The translations under genes were made by a program, and so were the position numbers. A model generated the notes under the pieces. That model was not told the DNA's origin. It did not search any database and saw nothing but the letters and a program-made list of their open reading frames with translations. A stretch of DNA of 64,000 bases from Sphingomonas oleivorans (lineage in GTDB: Bacteria > Pseudomonadota > Alphaproteobacteria > Sphingomonadales > Sphingomonadaceae): positions 274,933-338,932 of the forward strand of contig NZ_NWBU01000005.1 in the NCBI RefSeq assembly GCF_003050615.1, given 5' to 3'. Positions within the stretch are counted from its first letter, which is position 1. Each line of letters begins with the position of its first letter. Positions 1-8,373 of the stretch are shown here, in pieces.

Positions 1-69
1 CCATTTGCGCGGCAAACACCAGTTCAGCCTGCGGCGCTGGCCGCGGCAGCAACATCAAGGGAGGCTCAT

Positions 70-669
70 ATGGCCAAGGTTCTGGTTCTTTATTATTCGT
101 CCTACGGCCATATCGAGACGATGGCCGAGGCCATTGCCGAGGGCGCGCGCTCGGCCGGCGCCACGGTGGACATCAAGCGCGTTCCGGAAACCGTCCCCGA
201 AGAGATTGCGCGCAACGCCTATTTCAAGCTCGACCAGGCCGCGCCGATCGCGACCGTCGCCGAGCTCGAACATTATGACGCGATCATCGTCGGCACGGGC
301 ACGCGCTATGGCCGCATGTCCTCGCAAATGGCGAGCTTCCTCGACCAGACCGGCGGCCTGTGGATGCGCGGCGCGCTCAACGGCAAGGTCGGCGCCGCCT
401 TCGCCTCCACTGGCAGCCAGCATGGCGGGCAGGAAACGACGCTCTTCTCGATCATCACCAATTTGCTGCATCTCGGCATGACGATCGTCGGCCTGCCCTA
501 CAGCCATCAGGGGCAGCTCAGCGTCGACGAGATTGTCGGCGGCGCGCCCTATGGCGCCACCACCATCGCCGGCGGCGACGGCGCGCGCACGCCCAGCGAG
601 ATCGACCTTGCCGGCGCCCGCCACCAGGGCGAGCTCGTCGCGCGGACCGCGGCCAAGCTGTTCGGCTGA
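70..669 (+). CDS. wrbA: NAD(P)H:quinone oxidoreductase WrbA
   Basis: Flavodoxin-fold enzyme that reduces quinones by two electrons with NAD(P)H, protecting against semiquinone and redox stress in the cytoplasm. The 199-residue length fits WrbA (about 198). The N-terminal FMN phosphate loop ([14 protein letters not shown], residues 6-19) is seen directly, as are the [13 protein letters not shown] and [13 protein letters not shown] segments that line the flavin and the tetramer interface. A strong GGGAGG Shine-Dalgarno lies 6 nt before the ATG. The next gene, a SnoaL-like protein, is 77 bp downstream on the same strand and may be co-transcribed. Family assignment is very secure. Confidence 0.96.
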   Translation: MAKVLVLYYSSYGHIETMAEAIAEGARSAGATVDIKRVPETVPEEIARNAYFKLDQAAPIATVAELEHYDAIIVGTGTRYGRMSSQMASFLDQTGGLWMRGALNGKVGAAFASTGSQHGGQETTLFSIITNLLHLGMTIVGLPYSHQGQLSVDEIVGGAPYGATTIAGGDGARTPSEIDLAGARHQGELVARTAAKLFG

Positions 670-746
670 GGATTTTCCGGCGCGGGCGCCCCCCGCGCCC
701 GCGCCGGCCCCTGCAGCCCCCCGTCCAATCAGCCTGGAGAATGGCG

Positions 747-1187
747 ATGAGCGACAATGCATTGAGCGAGGCCGCCAAGGCGGTCGTCCGCCGCAACACC
801 GAGGAGGTGCAGGGCGGTGGCAATTTCGAGCTGTTCGAGCAGCTTTTCGCCGACGACTTTCTCGATCACACGCCACAGCCCGGCGGCAAGCCGGACAAGG
901 CTGGTGTCCGCGAACTTTACAAGCGCCTGCGCGAGGCTTTTCCGGACTTCCATGCCGAGATCCATTGGCAGCGCGCCGATGGCGATGTCGTGACTACCTA
1001 CAAGACCTATCATGGCACGCATCGGGGCGATTTCCTAGGCGTGCCGGCGACGGGCAAGAAGGTGCGCTTCGAAACCGTCGATGCCATGCGCGTGGTGGAC
1101 GGCAAGATCGCCGAGCATTGGGGCGTCGCCAATCTCTACTCGGTCATGCAGCAACTGGGCGTGATCGCGCCCTTGCCGCAGGCCTGA
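747..1187 (+). CDS. SnoaL-like / ester cyclase family protein
   Basis: A 146-residue single-domain protein of the SnoaL-like polyketide cyclase fold (NTF2-like alpha+beta barrel). Family features seen are the DHTPQPGGKPDKAGVRELYKRL stretch (split here as DHTPQPGG and KAGVRELYKRL), the FPDFHAEIHW strand and the C-terminal KIAEHWGVANLYSVMQQLG. Such proteins bind small hydrophobic substrates and in polyketide pathways close rings, but most genomic members have no known substrate. Start: GGAG lies 7 nt upstream of the ATG at 747; an in-frame ATG at 741 sits only 1 nt from the same GGAG and is less likely. No polyketide genes are nearby, so the substrate cannot be inferred. Confidence 0.85.
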   Translation: MSDNALSEAAKAVVRRNTEEVQGGGNFELFEQLFADDFLDHTPQPGGKPDKAGVRELYKRLREAFPDFHAEIHWQRADGDVVTTYKTYHGTHRGDFLGVPATGKKVRFETVDAMRVVDGKIAEHWGVANLYSVMQQLGVIAPLPQA

Positions 1188-1340
1188 GGCTCCGCCCGCG
1201 AGGTCCGATCCCGCGCAGATCCGCGACGCGCCACGGCGTCCCATGCGCGGCGAGATAGGCAGGCGCGGCGCACAGCGTCATTTGCGCGCCGGCCAGCTTA
1301 CGCGCGATCATGCGCGTCTCGGAAAGACCGCCGCCTACTC

Positions 1341-1973
1341 CTACGGCACGCGCCGCGCGCTTATGATGCGGATGGGCGAGACGATCGACTGGCCCATTGT
1401 GTTGGCCGACCAGCCGCCGGGATAGGTCGGAGCTGCCAATATTTTGCGGACGACCGCCATGCCCTCCACGACATGTCCGAACGCGGCATAGCCGACCGAG
1501 CCGCCGGGACGCGCATCGAGATAGCGCGCCGGACCGACGGTTATGAAAAAGTCGCCCATCGCCGTGCCCGGCGCGTTGCGCGCCATCGAAACGGTCCCGT
1601 CGACATGGCGGAGGCCCGTACGGTCGGTCGGCTCATGCTCGATCGGCACCAGCGCGCGGACGGCTCGATGGTTGATGCCGCCCTGGACGAGGCCGAGCTC
1701 GGGCGCCTCTCGCTTCCGCGCGGCGCGGTAGAAGCTTGTGCCGTCGAACCGCTTCTCGTCGACATAGCGGAGGAAGTTGGCGGCGGTGATGGGCGCGCGC
1801 TTCGTCTCCAGCGCGATCACGATCGGACCTTCGCTCGTCTGGAGCCGGACGCGCACCAGGCCGGGAGCAGCGCCGGCCGCGCCGCGCGCGCCCGGCTTTG
1901 CCGCGCCGACCGGCGGGATGGCGAGCATCGTGGCGAGCATGAGCAGGGCGGCGGAGGCAGGAAGGCGAATCAT
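1341..1973 (-). CDS. Periplasmic cyclophilin-type peptidyl-prolyl isomerase
   Basis: Cis-trans prolyl isomerase of the cyclophilin family, 210 residues. Residues 1-24 form a signal peptide (hydrophobic core, ending near VGAA), so the protein should be periplasmic. The cyclophilin core follows: SEGPIVIALETKRAPITAANF, split around the GTSFYRA strand, then GLVQGG (the GxxQGG-type motif), TVSMAR and the DFFITVG strand (FFI equivalent of the substrate pocket). The protein is longer than the minimal bacterial PpiB/PpiA (about 165-190) because of the leader and an Ala/Gly-rich linker. It lies 76 bp downstream of the sigma-factor gene on the same strand and may be read from that operon. Confidence 0.9.
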   Translation of the reverse strand: MIRLPASAALLMLATMLAIPPVGAAKPGARGAAGAAPGLVRVRLQTSEGPIVIALETKRAPITAANFLRYVDEKRFDGTSFYRAARKREAPELGLVQGGINHRAVRALVPIEHEPTDRTGLRHVDGTVSMARNAPGTAMGDFFITVGPARYLDARPGGSVGYAAFGHVVEGMAVVRKILAAPTYPGGWSANTMGQSIVSPIRIISARRVP

Positions 1974-2031
1974 TGCCTCCGATTAGCGAAACGGCGCGGT
2001 GAACGCGAAGCGCCGATTTGGGCCGGATGCC

Positions 2032-2069
2032 CAGCCCTGCGACATTTTCTCAGCCCTGCGACAATGTCT
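2032..2069. repeat. 19-bp imperfect tandem duplication at the end of the sigma gene
   Basis: Two adjacent 19-bp units (2032-2050 and 2051-2069) match at 17 of 19 positions; both begin CAGCCCTGCGACA. The junction creates the TGA stop of the minus-strand sigma factor at 2050-2052. Read without the second unit, the frame would continue about 15 more codons (Q-G-W-A-S-G-P-N-R-R...) to a stop near 1983. Confidence 0.8.
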
Positions 2070-2622
2070 CGGACAGACGCTGCCGCGCGCGGCGGATACG
2101 CGTTTCCACCGCCTTCGGGCTGATCCCGAGCACGGCGGCCGCCTCCGCCTGCGACAACCCTTCCACCGTCTGCAGGACGAGCGGTTCCTTGAGATTGGCG
2201 GGAAGCGCCGACACCGCCTTCCAGAGCGCGTCCAGCTCGGCCCGGCCCGCGGCGACCGCATCGGGCATCGGCGCCTCGTCCGCCACCGCCGTCGCCGCGG
2301 GATCGGTCAGCGGCAGCGCGAAGGCGAAGAAACGCCGCACCGCACGGCGGCGTCCCCAGTCCCGGCATTTGTTGAGCGCGATGCGCGACAGCCATGCGCG
2401 CAGCGGCCGTTCGGGATCGTAGCGGCCGAGCGCGAGGAAGGCGGCGGCGAAACAGTCCTGCGTCACGTCCAGCGCCTCGTCCGCATCGCCGACATGGCCG
2501 CGCACCAGCCGATAGACGGGATCGCGATGGCGACGCATGATCTCGGCGAAGGCGGCATCGCGCCCGGCGAGCGTCAGCGCGGCGAGCTCGCCGTCGGAGC
2601 AATCGGCAAGGTTCAGGCTCAC
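2050..2622 (-). CDS. ECF-type RNA polymerase sigma factor (CnrH-like position)
   Basis: A 190-residue two-domain extracytoplasmic-function sigma factor. Region 2 is seen at about residues 20-95 (DAAFAEIMRRHRDPVYRLV, then DALDVTQDCF as DEALDVTQDCFAAAF, and AWLSRIALNKCRDW). Region 4 is at about 132-187, ending in the helix-turn-helix GLSQAEAAAVLGISPKAVETRI (two parts of one helix pair). The start is GTG at 2622, overlapping the stop of the upstream metal-sensor gene by 4 bp, so translation is probably coupled. Gene order anti-sigma-like/sensor/sigma mirrors cnrYXH of Cupriavidus. The regulon is unknown; no efflux pump lies in this window. The stop codon is produced by a small tandem duplication. 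Confidence 0.9.
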   Translation of the reverse strand: MSLNLADCSDGELAALTLAGRDAAFAEIMRRHRDPVYRLVRGHVGDADEALDVTQDCFAAAFLALGRYDPERPLRAWLSRIALNKCRDWGRRRAVRRFFAFALPLTDPAATAVADEAPMPDAVAAGRAELDALWKAVSALPANLKEPLVLQTVEGLSQAEAAAVLGISPKAVETRIRRARQRLSETLSQG

Positions 2623-3059
2623 CGCCCGTCGTCGGTCAGCGCGCGGACCACGGCCCGGTCGAAGATCGCGGCCTGATCGGGGAGCAATATCTGGCGCATC
2701 GCGAAGACATGCGCGAGCGTCTCCTTCTGGAGCTGGCCCATTGCGAGGTGCGAGCGATCGACCGCCGCGCGCACGCGCGGCCCATAGCCATGTTCCGCCT
2801 CGATCGCATCCGCCAGCGCCGCGTTGCTCGTCCTGAGCTCCAGCTCGAGCACGCGCTTGCGCACCGCGAAGCGCCGCTCGATCATGTCCAGCCGCGCATG
2901 CTGGGCGGGATTGAGATCGAGCTTCTCATGCAGCAGATCATGCAGTTCGACGCCCGGCGAAGGCCGGTCCTGCAACAGGCCGCGCCCGACCAGCACGCCC
3001 GCGAACGCGGCCAGGAAGGCAGCGGCGATCATCAGCCATGTCCGCGCCATTGCGCTCAT
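2619..3059 (-). CDS. CnrX-like periplasmic metal sensor with intact metal-ligand set
   Basis: A 146-residue membrane-anchored periplasmic sensor: one N-terminal TM helix (about 7-27) and a helical hairpin domain. In CnrX of Cupriavidus, Ni/Co is bound by His42, His46, Glu63, His119 and Met123. Here H40, H44, E61, H117 and M121 occur with exactly the same spacing (HxxxH, 16 residues, E, 55 residues, HxxxM). This is read directly; the family comparison is from memory of the CnrX structure work. The gene overlaps both neighbours by 4 bp (ATGA upstream, GTGA downstream). Inference: metal binding relieves inhibition of the downstream ECF sigma factor. Confidence 0.85.
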   Translation of the reverse strand: MSAMARTWLMIAAAFLAAFAGVLVGRGLLQDRPSPGVELHDLLHEKLDLNPAQHARLDMIERRFAVRKRVLELELRTSNAALADAIEAEHGYGPRVRAAVDRSHLAMGQLQKETLAHVFAMRQILLPDQAAIFDRAVVRALTDDGR

Positions 3060-3343
3060 TCGCCGCCACCCAGCAGGTCGCTCGGCGCGAGCGGCATGGC
3101 ATGGCCGAAGGGCCATAGATCGGCCTGCGCCTGCGCCGGGGATTGCGGCAATATGCCCCCGGCCAGGCCGAGGCAGAGCGCCATCGCCGCGGCAATGGCG
3201 ACGGACCGCGTCATGTTCGTGCCGGATGCATCGCCGCGCGATGCCGCGATCCGCGCGAGCAACGCCTCCTCGCCCGCCGCGAGGCCGGGATGGACGGGTT
3301 CGGCGGCAAGCGCGCCCAGCGCGACATCGATATCCTGCTGCAT
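3056..3343 (-). CDS. Small membrane protein in the CnrY (anti-sigma) position
   Basis: A 95-residue protein with a soluble N-terminal part (about 1-44), one TM or signal-like helix (about 46-66, AIAAAMALCLGLAGG) and a short periplasmic tail. Architecture and position (first gene of a three-gene operon with a CnrX-like sensor and ECF sigma) match CnrY, the membrane anti-sigma that tethers CnrH. There is little recognisable sequence identity, so the anti-sigma role is inferred from context. Start chosen at the ATG at 3343 because GGAG lies 6 nt upstream; in-frame ATGs at 3346, 3355 and 3391 are possible but fit the ribosome site less well. Confidence 0.6.
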   Translation of the reverse strand: MQQDIDVALGALAAEPVHPGLAAGEEALLARIAASRGDASGTNMTRSVAIAAAMALCLGLAGGILPQSPAQAQADLWPFGHAMPLAPSDLLGGGE

Positions 3344-3767
3344 CATGGTCTCCATGCGCATCCTTACGCACCATAATCGCTTTACCCTCACGGCAAGGCG
3401 GATGCGATGGGCATGGCGAGCCTGGCCGGGTGCGGCGCCGGGCCATAGCCACAGGACATGCTTCCCAGGAAAATTAGCCTAAGAATAAATTGGGATTTAC
3501 TTCTGCAGATTTCAATTTTTGTTTAACATTCCGAGTCCGGCGTCGCTTTATGCTCGGTAAATTTCAAGATCTCGGCCAATCCAGCGGAACATGGCCCCGC
3601 ACGCAACGTTTTTCCCACCGCGTAAAAATAACGCACAGGGACCTGCTCCCTTACCAACCCCATAGAGAAATACGGTTAACGACACGCGAGCCGTGGCGAG
3701 AATTGCTCGTGGCTTCTCGCTACTTCTCCGGGGCCGCTAACTATAAACTGCCAAGGAGAGCGATGAG
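3344..3767. other. Divergent intergenic region, locally AT-rich
   Basis: About 420 bp between the minus-strand CnrYXH-like operon and the plus-strand glycosidase. An AT-rich patch spans about 3475-3535, in contrast to the surrounding high GC. The only clear element is an EcfG-type promoter at 3586-3610, annotated separately. I see no convincing coding sequence or RNA gene. Sigma-operon promoter elements must lie here but I cannot define them. Confidence 0.6.
3586..3610 (+). promoter_or_regulatory. EcfG-type general stress promoter
   Basis: GGAAC at 3586-3590, a 16-bp spacer, then CGTT at 3607-3610. This exactly matches the alphaproteobacterial EcfG consensus GGAAC-N16/17-CGTT. It points toward the GH15-like gene, with a predicted leader of about 150 nt. 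The gene's own AAGGAGAG ribosome site is at 3752-3759. Confidence 0.7.
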
Positions 3768-6566
3768 ATGCCTAGGCCCAGGAAGCCCGCCAAGGATTGG
3801 TCGGCAAATTCGACGAACTCGCTGATCCCCGACGATTTCATAACAGCCACGAACGATCCGATCCTTCCCGCCCAGATTAGCACCAGCAGCTATCAGGCCG
3901 AATCGGCGATGCTGAGGGGCGACGCCAAGATCGAGGAGGAGGTCGAGGGCGCCGAGGGCGGCCGCTATGTCCGCTTCCCCGGCGTGCCGGGGCTCGAATT
4001 CATCTTCGACGAGCCCGATGGGGAGGCGTCCTCGGTGCAGTTCACGGTCGATGTTCCGGAGAAGGCCTGGTATACGCTGGACTTCCGCTATGCCAACGGC
4101 TCCAACGATGATGCCCATCGCAACATGCTGGTGGATGGTGAGGACATTCCCGGCATCCTGACCTTCCCCAATCTCTTCTCGGGCGAAAGCTGGGGCAGCT
4201 CGCTCGATCGGCTCGAGCTCACCGCCGGCAGGCATAGGATCACGCTCACCAACGATCTGGGCGACGAGGCGGCCGGCGCCACCGAAAATGATCCCGAAAT
4301 CCTGCTCGATCAGCTTCAGGTGACGCGCGGCACCACCCCGTCCGACAACACGAACGCGCGCTCGCTGCTGATGAACAATAGCGACAATATGGTCGCGATC
4401 ACCGAGGCCGCGCTGCTCTTCGCCATGGATATAGAGGCTTTCGGCCCCTCGCTCGCCCAGTTGCGCCATGCGTCGAACTGGAACGTGGACCAGATCGACT
4501 ATGGCACCATGTGGTTCCGCGACGTTACGGAAGGCGCCGAGCCCAAAACGTTCGCGCCCTATTTCGACAGCACCCATTATTATGACGAACATGGCATAGT
4601 GCATGTCGATTATGGGGATTATCTGCCCACGGGCGAGGCGCTGCCCATCTCCATCTCCCGCGAATATGCGATGGTGCCGAACCAGCCGCTGCTGGTCGAA
4701 CGATGGACGCTGCAGAACCAGAATGACGTCGGCAGCCCGCTGATCGAATGGGATGTGATGAATGCGCTCCGTCTGAACCCCCAGATGACGGAAGAGGCGG
4801 TATGGGACGAGCGGCGCGAAAGCTGGATCGCCAGGCTCGATCAGGGCGAGGGGCTCGATCCGCTCTATCTGGCCTTCGGCTCCTATCAGGAAACCACCAG
4901 GCAGGGTGCGGGCCCCGACGGTGAGGATGTGCGCGGCGACGGCCTGCTGCCCTTCGACGGCGATCCGGGCGAAGGCGGCGGCCAGGGCGTCGTCGGCGGC
5001 TTCGAGGGCAATGGCGATGTCGGCGGCGATGCGCGGCGCGGCACGGGCCAGGGGCTCACGCTCGCCATGGAGACGGAATCGGTCAATCTCGAAGCGCAGC
5101 GGCCGATCGAGCTCTTCTATTATTACACGCTGGCCGACAGCCTGGAGCAGCTCGACGCGAACATCGCCTCCGCGCTCAATCCGCAGGGCACCACTACGCC
5201 CGGATCGCCGACCTTCTGGTTCAGTCGGACCGAGGCGCTGTGGGACGCCCGGCTGAGCGCGGCGCTCGACATTCCCGGCGTCGAGCCGGAGGAAACGGTG
5301 GAAGGCCGGCAGGCGGTTGCGCTGCCCGGAGAAATGCTGCGCGAGATCGACGATCCGGCGCTGGAGACGGGCTATCTGCGCAGCCTCGTCTCGATCCTGC
5401 AATCGCAGCAGCCGGAATTCGGCTCCTTCGTCGCGGCGACGAACCCGGCCTATGAGTTCAAGGTCTGGCCGCGCGATTCGGCGGCCACCGCCATCGCGCT
5501 CGACGGTGCCGGCCTCCATGACGATGCGGAGCGCTATTGGAAGTGGATGGCGTCCGTCGAGGAGGATGGTGACGACCCGCAATTCCCCAACGGTTCGTTC
5601 GCCACCAACTACAGCTTCTGGGAACCGAACCAGCTCATTCCCTTCGTCCAGCCCGAATGGGATGCGCAGGGCCTGTTCCTGATCGGCGTCTATCGCCATC
5701 ATCAGGTACTGATTGCGGCGGGCAAGACCGAGCAGGCGGAGGCCTTCGTCAACGATCCCACGATCCGCGAGGCCGTCGTCGACAGTGCCCAGTTCATCGC
5801 GACGCGGATCGAGGATAGCGGCTTCGGCCCGCATGATTTCTCGATCTGGGAAGAAATCGATCTCTACAATCCCTTCACCCAGGTCACCTATGCGCAGGGG
5901 CTCAATGCCGCCAGCCTGCTCGCCGGCGAGATCGGCCGCCCCGACCTTGCCGATAGCTGGGCCGAAGGCGCGCGGACGATCCGCGAGGCCATATTGCGCC
6001 CGATCACCGCGGAGGAGCCCGGCCTCTGGAATGAGGAAGAGGGCTATCTGATCCGGGGCATCACGCCGGACGGCCAGCTCAACCTGACGCTGGACAATTC
6101 CGCCAATCTCGCAATCGTCACCGGGCTGCTCGATGCCGACGATCCGCGCGCGCGCGCGATGATCGAGAATACGCTCGCGACGTCGCCGACGGACGATTAT
6201 GGCATCCCGCGCTATATCGGCGATACTTTCTACAACGCTTCGCCCTTCAGCCCGGGCGGCGCCTATGAAAGCCGCGTGGAGAGCCCCGTCTGGCCACAGA
6301 TGACGAGCTATGTCGGCCTTGCCAAGGAGTTCACCGACGAGACCGACTGGACCCAGGGCAGCCTCGGCTGGACCATCGGCATGTATGGCGATGGCTTCAC
6401 CGCGCCGGGCGAAGGCGTGGACTGGTCGACGCGCGAACCGCTCCCCAGCACGATGGTCGAGCCGGTGACGGCGGGCTGGTACGTCCAGAATCTGCTCAAC
6501 TATACGAACCAGTTCGACCCGCGCATGCCCTCGGACGTCTTCACGGCCGCGGAGGTGGTGGTGTGA
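3768..6566 (+). CDS. GH15-like glycoside hydrolase with N-terminal CBM35-like module
   Basis: A 932-residue protein. Residues about 40-195 resemble a CBM6/35 carbohydrate-binding beta-sandwich (YQAESAML start, GRYVRFPG, TLDFRYANGS, RHRITLTND, ILLDQLQV). The rest is a glucoamylase-type domain: the hallmark VWPRDS at 566-571 lies in the (alpha/alpha)6 barrel, and IWEE (693-696) matches the general-acid motif of GH15. I see no classical signal peptide; the N-terminus is MPRPRKPAKDWSANS, so location is uncertain. A stress-type promoter lies upstream and a trehalase follows 103 bp downstream. Likely role: hydrolysis of an alpha-glucan or glucoside. The exact substrate is not deducible; GH63/65 relatives are less likely alternatives. 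Confidence 0.75.
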   Translation: MPRPRKPAKDWSANSTNSLIPDDFITATNDPILPAQISTSSYQAESAMLRGDAKIEEEVEGAEGGRYVRFPGVPGLEFIFDEPDGEASSVQFTVDVPEKAWYTLDFRYANGSNDDAHRNMLVDGEDIPGILTFPNLFSGESWGSSLDRLELTAGRHRITLTNDLGDEAAGATENDPEILLDQLQVTRGTTPSDNTNARSLLMNNSDNMVAITEAALLFAMDIEAFGPSLAQLRHASNWNVDQIDYGTMWFRDVTEGAEPKTFAPYFDSTHYYDEHGIVHVDYGDYLPTGEALPISISREYAMVPNQPLLVERWTLQNQNDVGSPLIEWDVMNALRLNPQMTEEAVWDERRESWIARLDQGEGLDPLYLAFGSYQETTRQGAGPDGEDVRGDGLLPFDGDPGEGGGQGVVGGFEGNGDVGGDARRGTGQGLTLAMETESVNLEAQRPIELFYYYTLADSLEQLDANIASALNPQGTTTPGSPTFWFSRTEALWDARLSAALDIPGVEPEETVEGRQAVALPGEMLREIDDPALETGYLRSLVSILQSQQPEFGSFVAATNPAYEFKVWPRDSAATAIALDGAGLHDDAERYWKWMASVEEDGDDPQFPNGSFATNYSFWEPNQLIPFVQPEWDAQGLFLIGVYRHHQVLIAAGKTEQAEAFVNDPTIREAVVDSAQFIATRIEDSGFGPHDFSIWEEIDLYNPFTQVTYAQGLNAASLLAGEIGRPDLADSWAEGARTIREAILRPITAEEPGLWNEEEGYLIRGITPDGQLNLTLDNSANLAIVTGLLDADDPRARAMIENTLATSPTDDYGIPRYIGDTFYNASPFSPGGAYESRVESPVWPQMTSYVGLAKEFTDETDWTQGSLGWTIGMYGDGFTAPGEGVDWSTREPLPSTMVEPVTAGWYVQNLLNYTNQFDPRMPSDVFTAAEVVV

Positions 6567-6592
6567 CGGGCCGGCCCGGTTAATAAAGAGCG

Positions 6593-6623
6593 ATGGCGAT
6601 CACCCCCTCCGAACGATCGCCAT
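6593..6623 (+). terminator. Hairpin between glycosidase and trehalase genes
   Basis: Perfect 9-bp inverted repeat, ATGGCGATC (6593-6601) and GATCGCCAT (6615-6623), with a 13-nt loop. It has no T-run, so it may attenuate rather than fully terminate. Confidence 0.4.
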
Positions 6624-6669
6624 TCTCCCGACTGGCGGAACAGCCGCCTCTCGGCAATAAGATGCGGTC

Positions 6670-8325
6670 ATGGCCAGAGCATATTCCGCATATCCTTCGT
6701 CGCGCCGTCCGAAACGGATCGGCGCGACGTTCCTTCTCCTCCTCGCATCCGTCGCGTCTGGTCCGGTTCCGGCCCAGTCCCCGGCGCGCCAGCCCGCCTC
6801 CGCGCCGGCCGCGACCTATGCCTCGCCGGCGGACATTTATGGCGATCTGTTCGCGGCGGTGCAGATGCGCCGGATCTTCGCGGACGGAAAGACGTTCGCC
6901 GACGCCGTGCCGCGCCGCGCGCCCGCGGCGATCCTGCGCGATTACCGCGCCGGCGATTTCGCGAACGACGCTGCGCTCAAGCGCTTCGTGCTCGACAATT
7001 TCATCGTTCCGGCCGAAGCGGCGCCCGCGCCGTCCGCAGGCGGGGAACAGGCGCGCCCGCCGCTCACCACGCATATAGCGATGCTCTGGCCGGAGCTTAC
7101 GCGCCAGCCGGTCCGCCCGGAGCCGGGCTCCTCCGCGCTCGCCGTGCCCGCGCCCTATGTCGTGCCCGGCGGGCGTTTCCGCGAAATCTATTATTGGGAC
7201 AGCTATTTCACCATGCTGGGGCTTACCCGGGATGGTCGCGACGATCTGGTCGAATCGATGATCGACGATTTCGTGGCGCTGGTCGAGCGCCATGGCCATA
7301 TCCCCAATGGAACGCGATCCTATTATCTCAGCCGCTCGCAGCCGCCCGTCCTCTATCTGATGATCGGCCTGTCGAAGACGCGCAATCCCGCCGTCCAGCG
7401 ACGTCGCCTCGCCGCGCTCCGCCGCGAACATGCCTATTGGATGCGCGGCGCCGACACGCTTCGTCCGGGCGGCAGCGCCTATCATGTCGTGGCGATGCCG
7501 GACGGGTCGCTGCTCAACCGCTATTGGGACGACAGGGATAGCCCGCGCGACGAATCCTGGCGCGAGGATGTGCTCGTCGCGCGCGAGGCGGGCCGCCCGT
7601 CCGGCGAAATCTTCCGGGATCTGCGCGCGGGCGCCGAAAGCGGATGGGATTTCACCTCGCGCTGGCTGGGCGACGGACGCTCGCTCGCGACGATCCGCAC
7701 CAGCCGGATCGTGCCGGTCGATCTGAACAGCCTGCTCCATGGCCTCGAACGCGCGATCGCGGAGGATTGCGCGCGCCTGGCGGATCGCGCCTGCGCCCGG
7801 GATTTCGCCGCCCGCGCGGACAAGCGCAAGGCCGCCATCACCCGCTATTTGTGGGACGCGGCCAAGGGATATTTCGCCGATTACGATATCGATCATAAGC
7901 GGACGAAGGGCGCGGTGACCGCCGCCGCCCTCTATCCGCTCTTCACCGGCGTGGCGACGCAGGCGCAGGCATCCGCCATCGCCGGCGCGACGCACCGCTG
8001 GCTGCTCGCGCCCGGCGGCCTGCGCACCACGACCGTCACGACCGGCCAGCAATGGGACAGCCCGAACGGCTGGGCCCCGCTGCAATGGATCGGGGCGGAG
8101 GGGCTTCGCCGCACCGGCCATGCCGCGCTCGCCCGCGATATCGCCCAGCGCTGGCTGCGGACCGTAGCGCGCGAATATCGCGCGAGCGGGCGGATGCTCG
8201 AAAAATATGATGTGGAGGATATCCGGCCGGGCGGCGGCGGCGAATATCCGCTCCAGGACGGCTTCGGCTGGACCAACGGCGTGACCCGCGCCTTCATCGC
8301 CGCCTATCCCGATCTGCAATATTGA
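6670..8325 (+). CDS. treA: Periplasmic alpha,alpha-trehalase (GH37)
   Basis: Hydrolyses trehalose to two glucose molecules. Both trehalase signatures are visible: PGGRFREIYYWDSY at residues 166-179 and QWDSPNGWAP at 461-470, plus PNGTRSYYLSRSQPP typical of the active-site rim. The 551-residue length fits periplasmic TreA. The N-terminus (R-rich stretch, then about 18 hydrophobic residues ending near PVPAQS) reads as a signal peptide. Located just after a glycosidase gene with a stress-type promoter, suggesting use of the osmolyte trehalose or of related glucosides. No strong Shine-Dalgarno precedes the chosen ATG, so the start is less certain than the family. Confidence 0.93.
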   Translation: MARAYSAYPSSRRPKRIGATFLLLLASVASGPVPAQSPARQPASAPAATYASPADIYGDLFAAVQMRRIFADGKTFADAVPRRAPAAILRDYRAGDFANDAALKRFVLDNFIVPAEAAPAPSAGGEQARPPLTTHIAMLWPELTRQPVRPEPGSSALAVPAPYVVPGGRFREIYYWDSYFTMLGLTRDGRDDLVESMIDDFVALVERHGHIPNGTRSYYLSRSQPPVLYLMIGLSKTRNPAVQRRRLAALRREHAYWMRGADTLRPGGSAYHVVAMPDGSLLNRYWDDRDSPRDESWREDVLVAREAGRPSGEIFRDLRAGAESGWDFTSRWLGDGRSLATIRTSRIVPVDLNSLLHGLERAIAEDCARLADRACARDFAARADKRKAAITRYLWDAAKGYFADYDIDHKRTKGAVTAAALYPLFTGVATQAQASAIAGATHRWLLAPGGLRTTTVTTGQQWDSPNGWAPLQWIGAEGLRRTGHAALARDIAQRWLRTVAREYRASGRMLEKYDVEDIRPGGGGEYPLQDGFGWTNGVTRAFIAAYPDLQY

Positions 8326-8373
8326 TCGCGGGCCCGCTCCCCCGCGCGGAGCGTGGCGGGCCCGGACGATCGA

